Assembly: GCA_003500765.1 (NCBI GenBank)
Contig: DNQL01000074.1
Coordinates: forward strand, 5,176-17,791
Length of the DNA stretch: 12,616 nt
From: Elusimicrobiota bacterium
GTDB taxonomy: Bacteria > Elusimicrobiota > Elusimicrobia > Elusimicrobiales > UBA9959
Direction: 5' to 3'
Below are positions 1 to 6,089 of this stretch, piece by piece; the first letter of the stretch is position 1, and each line of letters opens with the position of its first letter. A program made the position numbers and the translations under genes. The notes under the pieces are model-generated. The model had not been told where the DNA came from. It searched no databases and saw only the letters and a program-made list of their open reading frames with translations.

Positions 1-3
1 CCG

Positions 4-22
4 AAATAGGTATTGTGTCCCC
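4..22 (+). repeat. Dispersed short repeat, copy A
   Basis: These 19 bases (AAATAGGTATTGTGTCCCC) recur exactly at 9213-9231. A diverged form (15 of 19 bases; 19 of 23 with the flanking CG and GA) lies at 12294-12312. At 9213 the TAG inside the repeat is the stop codon of the preceding gene, so here too it may close a gene lying upstream of the window. I recall similar strings near IS200-like/REP-associated transposases in other genomes, but that is memory and no transposase is visible here. Confidence 0.6.
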
Positions 23-49
23 GATCTAAGAAATGTTACTTTCAGGCTA

Positions 50-80
50 TTGACACTCTTGCCCGGTTAATTGGTATTAT
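50..80 (+). promoter_or_regulatory. Sigma70-like promoter of the FecR-domain gene
   Basis: A perfect TTGACA (50-55) is followed after 19 nt by TATTAT (75-80). The spacing is longer than the usual 17. Transcription would start near 87, giving a short leader that contains the strong Shine-Dalgarno GGGAGGGG at 104-111, nine bases before the ATG at 121. An imperfect inverted repeat (AACGTTA / TAGCGTT, 83-101) overlaps the expected start of transcription and could be an operator. That last point is inference. Confidence 0.5.
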
Positions 81-120
81 CTTAACGTTATTAATTAGCG
101 TTCGGGAGGGGTTTATACAT

Positions 121-846
121 ATGAAAGTACTATCCATAATCGCCGTGGCGCTGCTTTTCGCCTCGGGTTCAGCCTTCGCGCAGGCCAACCCTGCCGCGCC
201 GGCCGCCAAAGCACAGGCCGCCCAGGCCGCCAAGGGCCTCAAGATCACCAAGATTACCGGCACGGTTAACATCATGAAGGACGGCAAGGTCCTTATGACG
301 CTCAAGCCCGGCGACGCCATCCCCGCCATCACCGACAACAAGGTTAGCTTCTCCGTGGTCGAAGGCACCATCGAAGTGGAGGCCAATGGCAAGACCATCA
401 CCGCCGCCACCGGCTCCAACTTCAGCGTGGCCACCACCAACGGCAAGACCGACATCTCGGTCGGCGCCGGCACCCCGGTCGCCGTCAAGGCCGCCTCCGG
501 CCACAATATCGTCGTCACCGCCAACAGCGATATCAAAATGACCAACGTCAACGGCAAGATGGACGTCAAGGTGGAAAAAGGCACCGCCGTCATGACCGAC
601 GCGACCGGCGGCCAGACCCAGACGCTCAAGACCGGCGAGACCGCCACCGTGACCGTTCCGGCCGCTGTGACCGCGCCCACCACCACCGAAACCGCGGCGA
701 CCGAAGAGACCGCGGCCACGGAAGAAACGACGACCGCCGAGGAGACGACGACCACGGAAGAGACCACCGTCGCCGCGCCGGAGACCACCGTCATCGAGAC
801 GCAGACCGTCGAGCAGTCCACCCCGGTCAGCGGCTCCAATCCCTGA
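121..846 (+). CDS. Exported FecR-domain protein with Thr/Glu-rich tail
   Basis: The start is the ATG at 121 because a strong Shine-Dalgarno (104-111) lies nine bases upstream and the protein then opens with a clean signal peptide: MK, a hydrophobic stretch, then a cleavage site around SAFA-QA near residue 20. The product is 241 aa. Residues about 40-180 resemble the FecR/beta-helical fold: GTVNIMKDGK, then repeated short beta strands with N-G-K turns and a final LKTGETATV strand. No membrane anchor is seen after the signal peptide, so the mature protein is probably periplasmic or surface-associated. The last 50 or so residues are low-complexity Thr/Glu/Ala (ETAATEET-type repeats). FecR itself is an anti-sigma regulator, but this protein lacks its cytoplasmic N-terminal part, so a signalling role should not be assumed. 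The beta-barrel gene follows after 28 nt and is probably co-transcribed. Function unknown. Confidence 0.75.
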   Translation: MKVLSIIAVALLFASGSAFAQANPAAPAAKAQAAQAAKGLKITKITGTVNIMKDGKVLMTLKPGDAIPAITDNKVSFSVVEGTIEVEANGKTITAATGSNFSVATTNGKTDISVGAGTPVAVKAASGHNIVVTANSDIKMTNVNGKMDVKVEKGTAVMTDATGGQTQTLKTGETATVTVPAAVTAPTTTETAATEETAATEETTTAEETTTTEETTVAAPETTVIETQTVEQSTPVSGSNP

Positions 847-874
847 GCCCTTAAGCGCCACAAGGAGACTCTGA

Positions 875-2065
875 ATGAAAAATCTGATACTACCCGCGAT
901 AATGATACTCGCCGCGTCCAACGCGGCCGCGATGGGCAACCTCAAGTTCGGCAATCTCGAGATCAACCCCTTCGTCACCACCCAGGAGAGCTACGACAAC
1001 AATATCTACCTGGAGATGGACGGCAAGAACTCCTCGCTGATAAACCGCACCACCCTGGGCGTGGGCCTGCTGCACAAGCTGGGCTCGCGCGTGGACCTCA
1101 ATGGCGGCTACACGCTGGAACTGCTCGCCTACGACGAGAGCCCCACCACCAACAACGCCGTGCATAACCTGGCCAACCTGGGAGTGAAGGTCCGGCTGCC
1201 CAAGTCGATGACGCTCTCGGCGGAGAACAAGTACGCCGACACCACCAACCAGGCCACCACCCAGGAGACCGACCGCGCCGAGCGCATACAGAACAACGCC
1301 ACGGTGCGCTTAGAGGCTCCCATACGCGGCAAGTTCGGCTTCGCGCTGGAGGCCGGCCACACCTACCACGACTACGTCAAGGTCGCCGCCAACGACAAGC
1401 TCGACCGCCAGGAACTGCTCGCCGGCGCGGACCTGACCTACCAGCTCATGCCCAAGACCAAGGCCATGCTCTCCTACCGCTACGGCGACCTGGACTACCG
1501 GCTCGACACCGACAAGGGCGACGCCACCTACCACAACGTCGAGCTCGGCATGGTGGGCAATATCGCGCCCAAGCTGACCGGCACCGTCAAGGCCGGCGCC
1601 CAGATGCGCGACTATGCCACCGGCCCTACCGGCGCCGATAACGATATCACCACGCTCGGCTACAGCGCCCAGCTGATCTGGAAGGCCGTCCCCAAGACCG
1701 ATATCGTCCTCTACGCCAAGCGCGCCAACGTGGAGACCAGCTACCTGACCAGCCGCTTCTACACCTCCACGCTGACCGACCTGAGCTTCTCCCGCGAGGT
1801 GCGCAAGGTGAAGCTGACGCTGGGCGCCGGCTACGAGATGATCGAGTACGCCGAGGATACCAACAACACGACGCTCAACCGCCCCCGCGAGGACCAGAAT
1901 ATCACCGCCCGCCTGGCGGCCGACTACAACATACAGAAATGGCTCAAGGCCGGCTTGAGCTTCAACCACAAGGCCCGCCTCTCCAACGACGGCGCCACCG
2001 GCACCGGCGTGGAATTCGGCTACCGCGATAATATCGTGGCCGCCTCGCTCAAGGCCATGTTCTAA
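875..2065 (+). CDS. Outer-membrane beta-barrel protein (BBP2-like)
   Basis: This 396-aa protein starts at the ATG at 875, with AAGGAG at 862-867 as ribosome binding site. Residues 1-19 look like a signal peptide (MKN, hydrophobic core, SNAAA-MG). The rest is a long series of alternating amphipathic beta strands (LGVGLLHKLGSRVDLNGGYT, AMLSYRYGDLDY, VKLTLGAGYEM and similar) with Asn/Asp-rich turns. The protein ends in Phe (KAMF), the usual C-terminal signature for outer-membrane insertion. This suits the putative beta-barrel families often coded beside exopolysaccharide genes. Substrate and exact role cannot be read from the sequence. It might be a porin-like exit for polymer or a structural envelope protein. 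It follows the FecR-domain gene by 28 nt, probably in one operon, which is closed by the terminator at 2083-2119. Confidence 0.75.
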   Translation: MKNLILPAIMILAASNAAAMGNLKFGNLEINPFVTTQESYDNNIYLEMDGKNSSLINRTTLGVGLLHKLGSRVDLNGGYTLELLAYDESPTTNNAVHNLANLGVKVRLPKSMTLSAENKYADTTNQATTQETDRAERIQNNATVRLEAPIRGKFGFALEAGHTYHDYVKVAANDKLDRQELLAGADLTYQLMPKTKAMLSYRYGDLDYRLDTDKGDATYHNVELGMVGNIAPKLTGTVKAGAQMRDYATGPTGADNDITTLGYSAQLIWKAVPKTDIVLYAKRANVETSYLTSRFYTSTLTDLSFSREVRKVKLTLGAGYEMIEYAEDTNNTTLNRPREDQNITARLAADYNIQKWLKAGLSFNHKARLSNDGATGTGVEFGYRDNIVAASLKAMF

Positions 2066-2082
2066 AAACGGCCTATCAAGCC

Positions 2083-2119
2083 AATAAAAAACCGCCGGCA
2101 TCACCGGCGGTTTTTTATT
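2083..2119. terminator. Bidirectional intrinsic terminator between convergent genes
   Basis: AATAAAAAACCGCCGG (2083-2098) and its exact reverse complement CCGGCGGTTTTTTATT (2104-2119) form a 16-bp stem around a CATCA loop. The GC core is flanked by an A-run on one side and a T-run on the other, so it can act on both strands. It ends the beta-barrel gene on the plus strand and the phosphatase gene on the minus strand. Confidence 0.93.
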
Positions 2120-2135
2120 GCCCCGCAAAAGGGCC

Positions 2136-2567
2136 TTACTTGCCTTCTATAAGGTTCAGAACGGCCCGCTTGACCTTCCCCATTACCTCGGCGTAGAGCT
2201 TCTCGTCGCCGCCCATCGGGTCGCGCAGATCGCCCTCTTCCCCTGAAAATTCCATTATCTTCCGCGTCTTCCTGATGCTCTGGGGGAAATGCTCGGCCAG
2301 CGCGTCCCTGTGCGCCTCTTCCATCACCACCACCAGGTCCGCCCAGTCTATATCCTCGTCGCGCACCAGCGCCGGCTTATGGACCAGGTTCTTAACGCCC
2401 TCGGCCGCAAGGAACTCGGCCACCGCGTCCGTCATGGCGGAATAGGGCTGCGCCGCCGTCCCGCGCGAGCGCGCCTCGAAGCCCTTGCCCGCCCCGTAAT
2501 GCAGCAGCAACTTCTCCGCCGCCGGGCTCCGGCACATATTCCCCGTGCACACGAACAATACTTTCAT
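2136..2567 (-). CDS. Low-molecular-weight protein tyrosine phosphatase (Wzb-type)
   Basis: This 143-aa cytoplasmic enzyme removes phosphate from phosphotyrosine. The P-loop C-X5-R-S is intact near the N-terminus (VCTGNMCRSP; nucleophile Cys7, phosphate-binding Arg13). The general-acid Asp is in the DP motif at Asp116 (DLRDPMGG). Length and motif order match the family. The arsenate-reductase relatives share this fold, but the Wzc-type kinase in the same window makes Wzb-like dephosphorylation of that kinase the likelier job. The ATG (2565-2567 on the minus strand) lies only seven bases downstream of a TAAAAT box within the palindrome at 2574-2597, so the mRNA is probably leaderless or nearly so. 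The gene diverges from the O-antigen ligase-like gene and ends at a shared bidirectional terminator. Confidence 0.92.
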   Translation of the reverse strand: MKVLFVCTGNMCRSPAAEKLLLHYGAGKGFEARSRGTAAQPYSAMTDAVAEFLAAEGVKNLVHKPALVRDEDIDWADLVVVMEEAHRDALAEHFPQSIRKTRKIMEFSGEEGDLRDPMGGDEKLYAEVMGKVKRAVLNLIEGK

Positions 2568-2573
2568 GCGCTC

Positions 2574-2597
2574 AATTTTAGCATTAATGCTAAAATT
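2574..2597. promoter_or_regulatory. 24-bp perfect palindrome: likely bidirectional promoter/operator
   Basis: The arms AATTTTAGCATT (2574-2585) and AATGCTAAAATT (2586-2597) are exact reverse complements with no spacer. Each strand carries a TAAAAT box: plus strand 2591-2596, eight bases before the ATG at 2605; minus strand 2580-2575, seven bases before the phosphatase ATG. No Shine-Dalgarno is seen for either gene. Symmetric -10 elements driving divergent transcription are known in bacteria. A dimeric repressor site is the alternative, and the two are compatible. Confidence 0.6.
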
Positions 2598-2604
2598 TCT
2601 CCTT

Positions 2605-4350
2605 ATGCAGGCGGTGATAATACTCTCGTTGATATTCGCGCCATTGGCCTTCGCCTCCGTCGAGCCGTGGGCCCTCGGCCTCCTCCAGGCCGCTTTCTTC
2701 GCCCTGGCCGCCCGGACCTATATCAAAGGCCTCCACATCCACCCCAACCCGCTTTATAAGAACCTAATCCCCGCAGTCCTGGGCATCGCGCTCATCGGCC
2801 TCCTGCAGGCGCTCAACCAGAACCCCGTTACCGCCCCGTCGGCGCTCATCTTCACCGCCTGGCGCCCCGCCACGCTGGGCGCCGTCCACCTCTGGCTCTT
2901 CTACGCCGCGGTGCTCTTTGTGGTGCCGCAGCTCATCGACACGCCCGAGCGCTTCCGCCGCCTGATGTGGACGATATTCATAATGGGTACGATAGTCGCG
3001 CTCCTTGGAATGCTGCAGAAGACCGGCGACAACACCCTGGTCTACGGCCTGCGTAAAGTCGCCGGCCAGCCATTCGGCCCTTTCGTCAACCGCGACCACG
3101 GCGCCCATTTCCTGGCGATATCGGCCATGTGCGGCCTGGGTCTTTTCTTCTCGGGTCTCAAGCCGCTCTTCGCCCAGCAGAGCCACACCCGCCTCTTCGA
3201 CCTGCTCGCCGTTCAGTTCATAAAGCTCGTCATGCTCTTCGCCCTGATCTACGGAATAATCCACGCCGGTTCGCGCGGAGGGGGACATTCCTTCGCCGCG
3301 GCCGCCGCCATAATGGGATTCGCCGCGGCCGTCGCGCTTCATTCGCGCAGGCAGAAAACGATCGCCATAACGCTGATGACGCTTGCTGTCGCCGTCTACG
3401 GCGGCGTCCTGGCCAATAACGAAAGGATGGCGGGCATGAAGGCCGGAGACTGGGACGGTTCCGTAAAGGCCCGTTTTTCGATGTACGAGAGCTCCCGCCG
3501 CCTCCTGTCCGACTTCCCGCTCTTCGGGACCGGCCTCGGCGCCGTCGAGCACGCCTTCCCGGCCTATAAAGAGGACTTTTTCAACGATAAACAGCTGGTC
3601 CGCCACGTCCACAGCGACTGGATAGAGCTCTTCCTCCAAAGCGGCCTCGCCGGAGGCCTCATCTACCTCGCCGGCCTCATCGCCGCGCTCATCCATTTTT
3701 TCAAAAGCTGGCGCAATAATTCGTCGTTCACGCTTAAATGCATGCAGGGCGGGGCCATCGGCGCCGTGCTGGCTGCCTGCGGCCATAACCTGGTCGAATT
3801 CGGCTCCCAGATGCCGGCAAACGCCCTCGCTTTCTACGCGATAATAGGCGCGCTGGCCGGGCCCGGCACTCACCGCAAAAACCGCGACGACGACGATCCC
3901 GAGCCCGCCCCGCCGCCGCGTATCAACGCGAATGCCGCCGCGCTGATCGCGATACTTCTCATCGCCGCCGCCATCCCCGCCTTCATGGCCTGGAAGGCCG
4001 ACTTCCTGGCAAAATCAAAGGATATATCGATCAAAAACAAACTCGCCTACCGACGGGAATCGCTCAAATGGTATCCCGACCCGCAGGCCGCCTTTCGCCT
4101 GGGCGCCGATATCTACAACAACGCCCTCAAGGACAAGACCAACGCCACCCGCTGTCCGGCCATGGCCGAAGCACAAAAAGCGATATCCCCGTACCTCGAA
4201 AGCGCCCCGGTCAACCAGGACCTCAACCGCCTTGCCAGAAACCTAAATATCCACCTCGCCCATTGCTACAACCCCCGGCCGGACCCCAGAAAGCCCGCCG
4301 CCAAAGCCAAACCCGCCGCCCCGCCCACCCGCTCCGCCGCCCGCCCATAA
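2605..4350 (+). CDS. O-antigen ligase/polymerase-like membrane protein (Wzy_C family)
   Basis: This is a polytopic inner-membrane protein that would polymerise polysaccharide repeat units or transfer finished glycan to an acceptor. I place the start at ATG 2605 because the TAAAAT box at 2591-2596 would begin the transcript there. In-frame ATGs at 2587, 2566 and 2545 are alternatives, the last two overlapping the divergent phosphatase. From 2605 the protein has 581 aa. Family marks are FVNRDH (160-165), SRGGG (223-227) and the periplasmic-loop signature FGTGLGAVE followed by HVHSDWIE (334-341) and G-L-A-G-G. These match the Wzy_C/WaaL domain. Hydrophobic segments cover most of residues 1-430, with a final one near 460-485 (AALIAILLIAAAIPAF). 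A soluble region with a Pro/Ala/Lys-rich tail follows. Polymerase and ligase cannot be told apart from sequence alone. The zeta-like gene begins 29 nt downstream under its own promoter. Confidence 0.85.
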   Translation: MQAVIILSLIFAPLAFASVEPWALGLLQAAFFALAARTYIKGLHIHPNPLYKNLIPAVLGIALIGLLQALNQNPVTAPSALIFTAWRPATLGAVHLWLFYAAVLFVVPQLIDTPERFRRLMWTIFIMGTIVALLGMLQKTGDNTLVYGLRKVAGQPFGPFVNRDHGAHFLAISAMCGLGLFFSGLKPLFAQQSHTRLFDLLAVQFIKLVMLFALIYGIIHAGSRGGGHSFAAAAAIMGFAAAVALHSRRQKTIAITLMTLAVAVYGGVLANNERMAGMKAGDWDGSVKARFSMYESSRRLLSDFPLFGTGLGAVEHAFPAYKEDFFNDKQLVRHVHSDWIELFLQSGLAGGLIYLAGLIAALIHFFKSWRNNSSFTLKCMQGGAIGAVLAACGHNLVEFGSQMPANALAFYAIIGALAGPGTHRKNRDDDDPEPAPPPRINANAAALIAILLIAAAIPAFMAWKADFLAKSKDISIKNKLAYRRESLKWYPDPQAAFRLGADIYNNALKDKTNATRCPAMAEAQKAISPYLESAPVNQDLNRLARNLNIHLAHCYNPRPDPRKPAAKAKPAAPPTRSAARP

Positions 4351-4367
4351 GCCGCGCCCGGAACTGC

Positions 4368-4373
4368 TATAAT
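4368..4373 (+). promoter_or_regulatory. -10 box giving a leaderless zeta-like mRNA
   Basis: A perfect TATAAT, preceded by GC, ends six bases before the GTG start at 4380. The expected transcription start therefore coincides with the first base of the coding region. No convincing -35 hexamer is seen 17 bases upstream, where the sequence is inside the end of the ligase-like gene and its stop codon. The same layout occurs at 5216-5221. Confidence 0.7.
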
Positions 4374-4379
4374 TTAGCC

Positions 4380-4958
4380 GTGAATAAGCGCCGCAATGTC
4401 TATGTAGTGGCCGGCCCCAACGGCTCAGGCAAGACCACCTTCGCCAGGGAATTCCTGCCCAATTACGCCACCTGCCCCAATTTCGTCAACGCCGACCTCA
4501 TCGCCCAGGGCCTTTCGCCTTTCGACCCGCGCATCGCCGCCATCAAGGCTGGCAAACTGGTGCTGGCGCGTATCGACGATTTCGCCAGGGCCGGCGCCGA
4601 TTTCGGCTTCGAGACCACGCTTTCCGGCCGCACGCATCTGAACCTCTTTCAAAAACTCAAAGCCCGCGGCTATTCCATCCACATATATTTCCTCTGGGTC
4701 CCCGGCCCCGAGCTCTCGCTTCTGCGGATAAAGGACCGCGTAAAGGACGGCGGCCATAATGTCCCGGAACAGGACGTGCGCCGGCGCTTCTCGCGCTCCG
4801 TGGCCAATTTCTTCGATGTTTACAAGGGGCTCGCCGCGGACTGGATGCTTTTCGATAATTCCGGCCCGGCCCCCGTCCTGGCCGCCAAAGGTCATAACGG
4901 CAGCCCGGTCATAGAGAATCCCTCCGCCTACTCCCGGATCACAGGAAAGACGAAATGA
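4380..4958 (+). CDS. Zeta-toxin-like P-loop kinase (COG4185-like)
   Basis: The start is GTG 4380, set by the TATAAT at 4368-4373 and by the protein then opening MNKRRNVYVVAGPNGSGKTT as in the family. The reading frame stays open further upstream, but that stretch overlaps the ligase-like gene. The product is 192 aa. Walker A is GPNGSGKT (residues 12-19, Lys18). Further family motifs are VNADLIAQGLSPFD, FETTLSG and RVKDGGHNVPEQDVRRRF, which supply the usual substrate Asp, Glu and Arg/His positions. Characterised zeta toxins phosphorylate UDP-N-acetylglucosamine and block envelope synthesis. Many chromosomal COG4185 proteins are untested, so toxicity is inference. The stop codon overlaps the next small gene (ATGA), implying translational coupling and a toxin-antitoxin-like pair. 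The pair separates the ligase-like gene from the export genes and so looks inserted into the polysaccharide locus. Confidence 0.85.
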   Translation: MNKRRNVYVVAGPNGSGKTTFAREFLPNYATCPNFVNADLIAQGLSPFDPRIAAIKAGKLVLARIDDFARAGADFGFETTLSGRTHLNLFQKLKARGYSIHIYFLWVPGPELSLLRIKDRVKDGGHNVPEQDVRRRFSRSVANFFDVYKGLAADWMLFDNSGPAPVLAAKGHNGSPVIENPSAYSRITGKTK

Positions 4959-5107
4959 AGAAAAAACGCCTCACGCTCCAGGACAAGGCCGAGCTCGCCA
5001 TGAAAGCCGCCGTTCGCAAGGTAGTAGCCCAGCACAAAAAGACAGGCCGCCCGCTGGCCGTCTGGAAGAACGGCCGCGCCGTATGGGTCTCCCCTAAAGA
5101 CCTTTAA
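4955..5107 (+). CDS. 50-aa basic partner of the zeta-like kinase (putative antitoxin)
   Basis: The ATG at 4955 overlaps the zeta-like stop codon in ATGA. An AGGA lies at 4943-4946, eight bases upstream. The protein is MKKKRLTLQDKAELAMKAAV, continuing to RKVVAQHKKTGRPLAVWKNG and RAVWVSPKDL: a basic amphipathic helix followed by a short strand-turn-strand (RPLAVWKNGRAVWV). Small proteins with an H-x-x-T-G-x-P-L-A-V-W-x-[DN]-G-[RK] core next to COG4185 kinases are familiar to me, but I cannot name a database family. Position, coupling and size support an antitoxin or cofactor for the kinase, and this is inference. The size is below common gene-calling cut-offs, so the gene may be missing from annotations. 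Confidence 0.75.
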   Translation: MKKKRLTLQDKAELAMKAAVRKVVAQHKKTGRPLAVWKNGRAVWVSPKDL

Positions 5108-5137
5108 CCCGCTCCCAATCCAGCCCATAAAGAAGCA

Positions 5138-5155
5138 GGCGGCCGCCATGCCGCC
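5138..5155 (+). terminator. Weak hairpin after the zeta-like pair
   Basis: GGCGGC (5138-5143) pairs with GCCGCC (5150-5155) around a six-base loop, 30 nt after the stop of the 50-aa gene. There is no T-run after it, so intrinsic termination would be poor. The rest of 5108-5215 shows nothing recognisable. Confidence 0.25.
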
Positions 5156-5215
5156 GCAATGATTCTCCTCCCGTAACATTAGTCACTCTTATAGAGGCCA
5201 GGACCCCCTCTTTGC

Positions 5216-5221
5216 TATAAT
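5216..5221 (+). promoter_or_regulatory. -10 box giving a leaderless wza-like mRNA
   Basis: TATAAT, again preceded by GC, ends six bases before the ATG at 5228. There is no Shine-Dalgarno upstream of that ATG (the bases between are ATCTAA). This is the same arrangement as at 4368-4373, which supports leaderless transcription for both genes. A -35 box is not evident. A small AGAGG/CCTCT inverted repeat sits at 5193-5211, where a -35 or an operator would be. Confidence 0.7.
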
Positions 5222-5227
5222 ATCTAA

Positions 5228-5908
5228 ATGAAATCATTGGGGATTTGGGGCCCCTTAGCCCTCGTTTTATCGTTATCAGCCTGCGCCGGTCTGGAGACCG
5301 GCCGCCATTACCCGGCCAAGAACCACGCCAATCTCACCCCGGCCCAGGAAAAAGTCATAGAAGAGCGCATCCTGCAGTCGGCTCAGGAATTCAAAGCCCA
5401 GAGCCAGGTCAATTACAAAGTGCAGGCCGGCGACCTGCTCGAGATCGCCGTCTTCCAGGAAAAGGACATGGCCCGCACCGTCCGCGTCAGCGGCAACGGC
5501 ACCATCACCTTCCCGCTGGCCGGCAACATAAAACTCGCCGACCTCTCGGTCCCCGAGGCCGAGGCCATGCTGGCCCAGGCCCTGTCGGAATTCATCATCA
5601 ACCCGCAGGTCACCGTCCTCATCAGGGAATACTCCAACAAGCAGGTTTACGTGCTGGGCGAGGTGAAGAAACCCGGCTCCATCACCCTGCCCGTCGAGCG
5701 CCGCCTCACCGTCCTGGAGGCCATCACGCTGGCGGGGGGATTTACCGACCTGGCCGCCCAGGACAAGACCAAGGTCCTGCGTAATGCAAACGGCCAGAAC
5801 CTCACCATACAGGTGGAGATCTCAAAGATAACCAAGCAGGGCGACAAAAGCGCGGACATCTTCCTCGAGCCCAACGACACCGTCTTCGTCCCCCAAAGCT
5901 TTTTCTGA
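5228..5908 (+). CDS. Polysaccharide export outer-membrane lipoprotein (Wza-type)
   Basis: The 226-aa protein has a lipoprotein signal peptide with lipobox LSAC, giving lipidation at Cys19 after cleavage. Residues about 60-135 form the Poly_export domain (YKVQAGDLLEIAVFQEKD, then VSGNGTITFPLAGNI and the conserved INPQVTVLI). Residues about 140-220 form an SLBB-type domain (YVLGEVKKPGSITL, LTVLEAITLAGGFTD, IFLEPNDTVFVPQ). It would assemble into the outer-membrane and periplasmic channel that exports the polymer in concert with the Wzc-like protein encoded 181 nt downstream. It is much shorter than E. coli Wza (about 380 aa) and lacks the extra SLBB domain and C-terminal pore helix, as in many short homologues, so another protein may be needed to cross the outer membrane. 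The start is fixed by the TATAAT six bases upstream and by the signal peptide. Confidence 0.92.
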   Translation: MKSLGIWGPLALVLSLSACAGLETGRHYPAKNHANLTPAQEKVIEERILQSAQEFKAQSQVNYKVQAGDLLEIAVFQEKDMARTVRVSGNGTITFPLAGNIKLADLSVPEAEAMLAQALSEFIINPQVTVLIREYSNKQVYVLGEVKKPGSITLPVERRLTVLEAITLAGGFTDLAAQDKTKVLRNANGQNLTIQVEISKITKQGDKSADIFLEPNDTVFVPQSFF

Positions 5909-5938
5909 GTCGATTTTTATAGGGGAACAGTGGGGGGA

Positions 5939-6058
5939 TGTCGGCGGTTCCGGAGAAAAACCGTCCGGAGCCGCGAGCTTGCGTAAGCGCGAGCGGCGAG
6001 AGTCGGAAGGGCGAGCACGGTGTGCGAGACCCTGTTTTTTCGGAGTGAACCGGCGACA
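5939..6058 (+). repeat. Structured non-coding element between wza-like and wzc-like genes
   Basis: TGTCGGCGGTTC (5939-5950) pairs with GAACCGGCGACA (6047-6058) in 11 of 12 positions, giving terminal inverted repeats around a 120-nt unit. Inside, GCGGTTCCGGA (5944-5954) can instead pair with TCCGGAGCCGC (5964-5974; 11 bp with one G-U), which competes with the outer stem. Smaller hairpins (GCTT-GCGT-AAGC and GCAC-GGT-GTGC) lie between. The unit lacks a U-run, so it is not a simple terminator. It could be a MITE/REP-like repeat or a regulatory mRNA structure between two export genes. Confidence 0.5.
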
Positions 6059-6089
6059 GCACCCCGATAGTTATACCTGAGGGATACAT

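Noticed and set aside
42..981. Long minus-strand open frames opposite the FecR-domain and beta-barrel genes
   Set aside because: They are Val/Ala/Gly-rich mirror frames of GC-rich coding DNA, with no signal, motif or ribosome site. The plus-strand proteins have signal peptides and Shine-Dalgarno sites.
2545..2604. Upstream in-frame ATGs (2545, 2566, 2587) for the ligase-like gene
   Set aside because: 2545 and 2566 overlap the start of the divergent phosphatase, and 2587 lies inside the palindrome before the expected transcription start. None has a Shine-Dalgarno. 2605 suits the TAAAAT box, though 2587 cannot be excluded.
5939..6049. 36-codon frame (MSAVPEKNRPEP...) between the wza-like and wzc-like genes
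   Set aside because: No ribosome site, and it lies wholly within the inverted-repeat element. Arg/Glu/Ser-rich composition looks like translation of structured repeat DNA.
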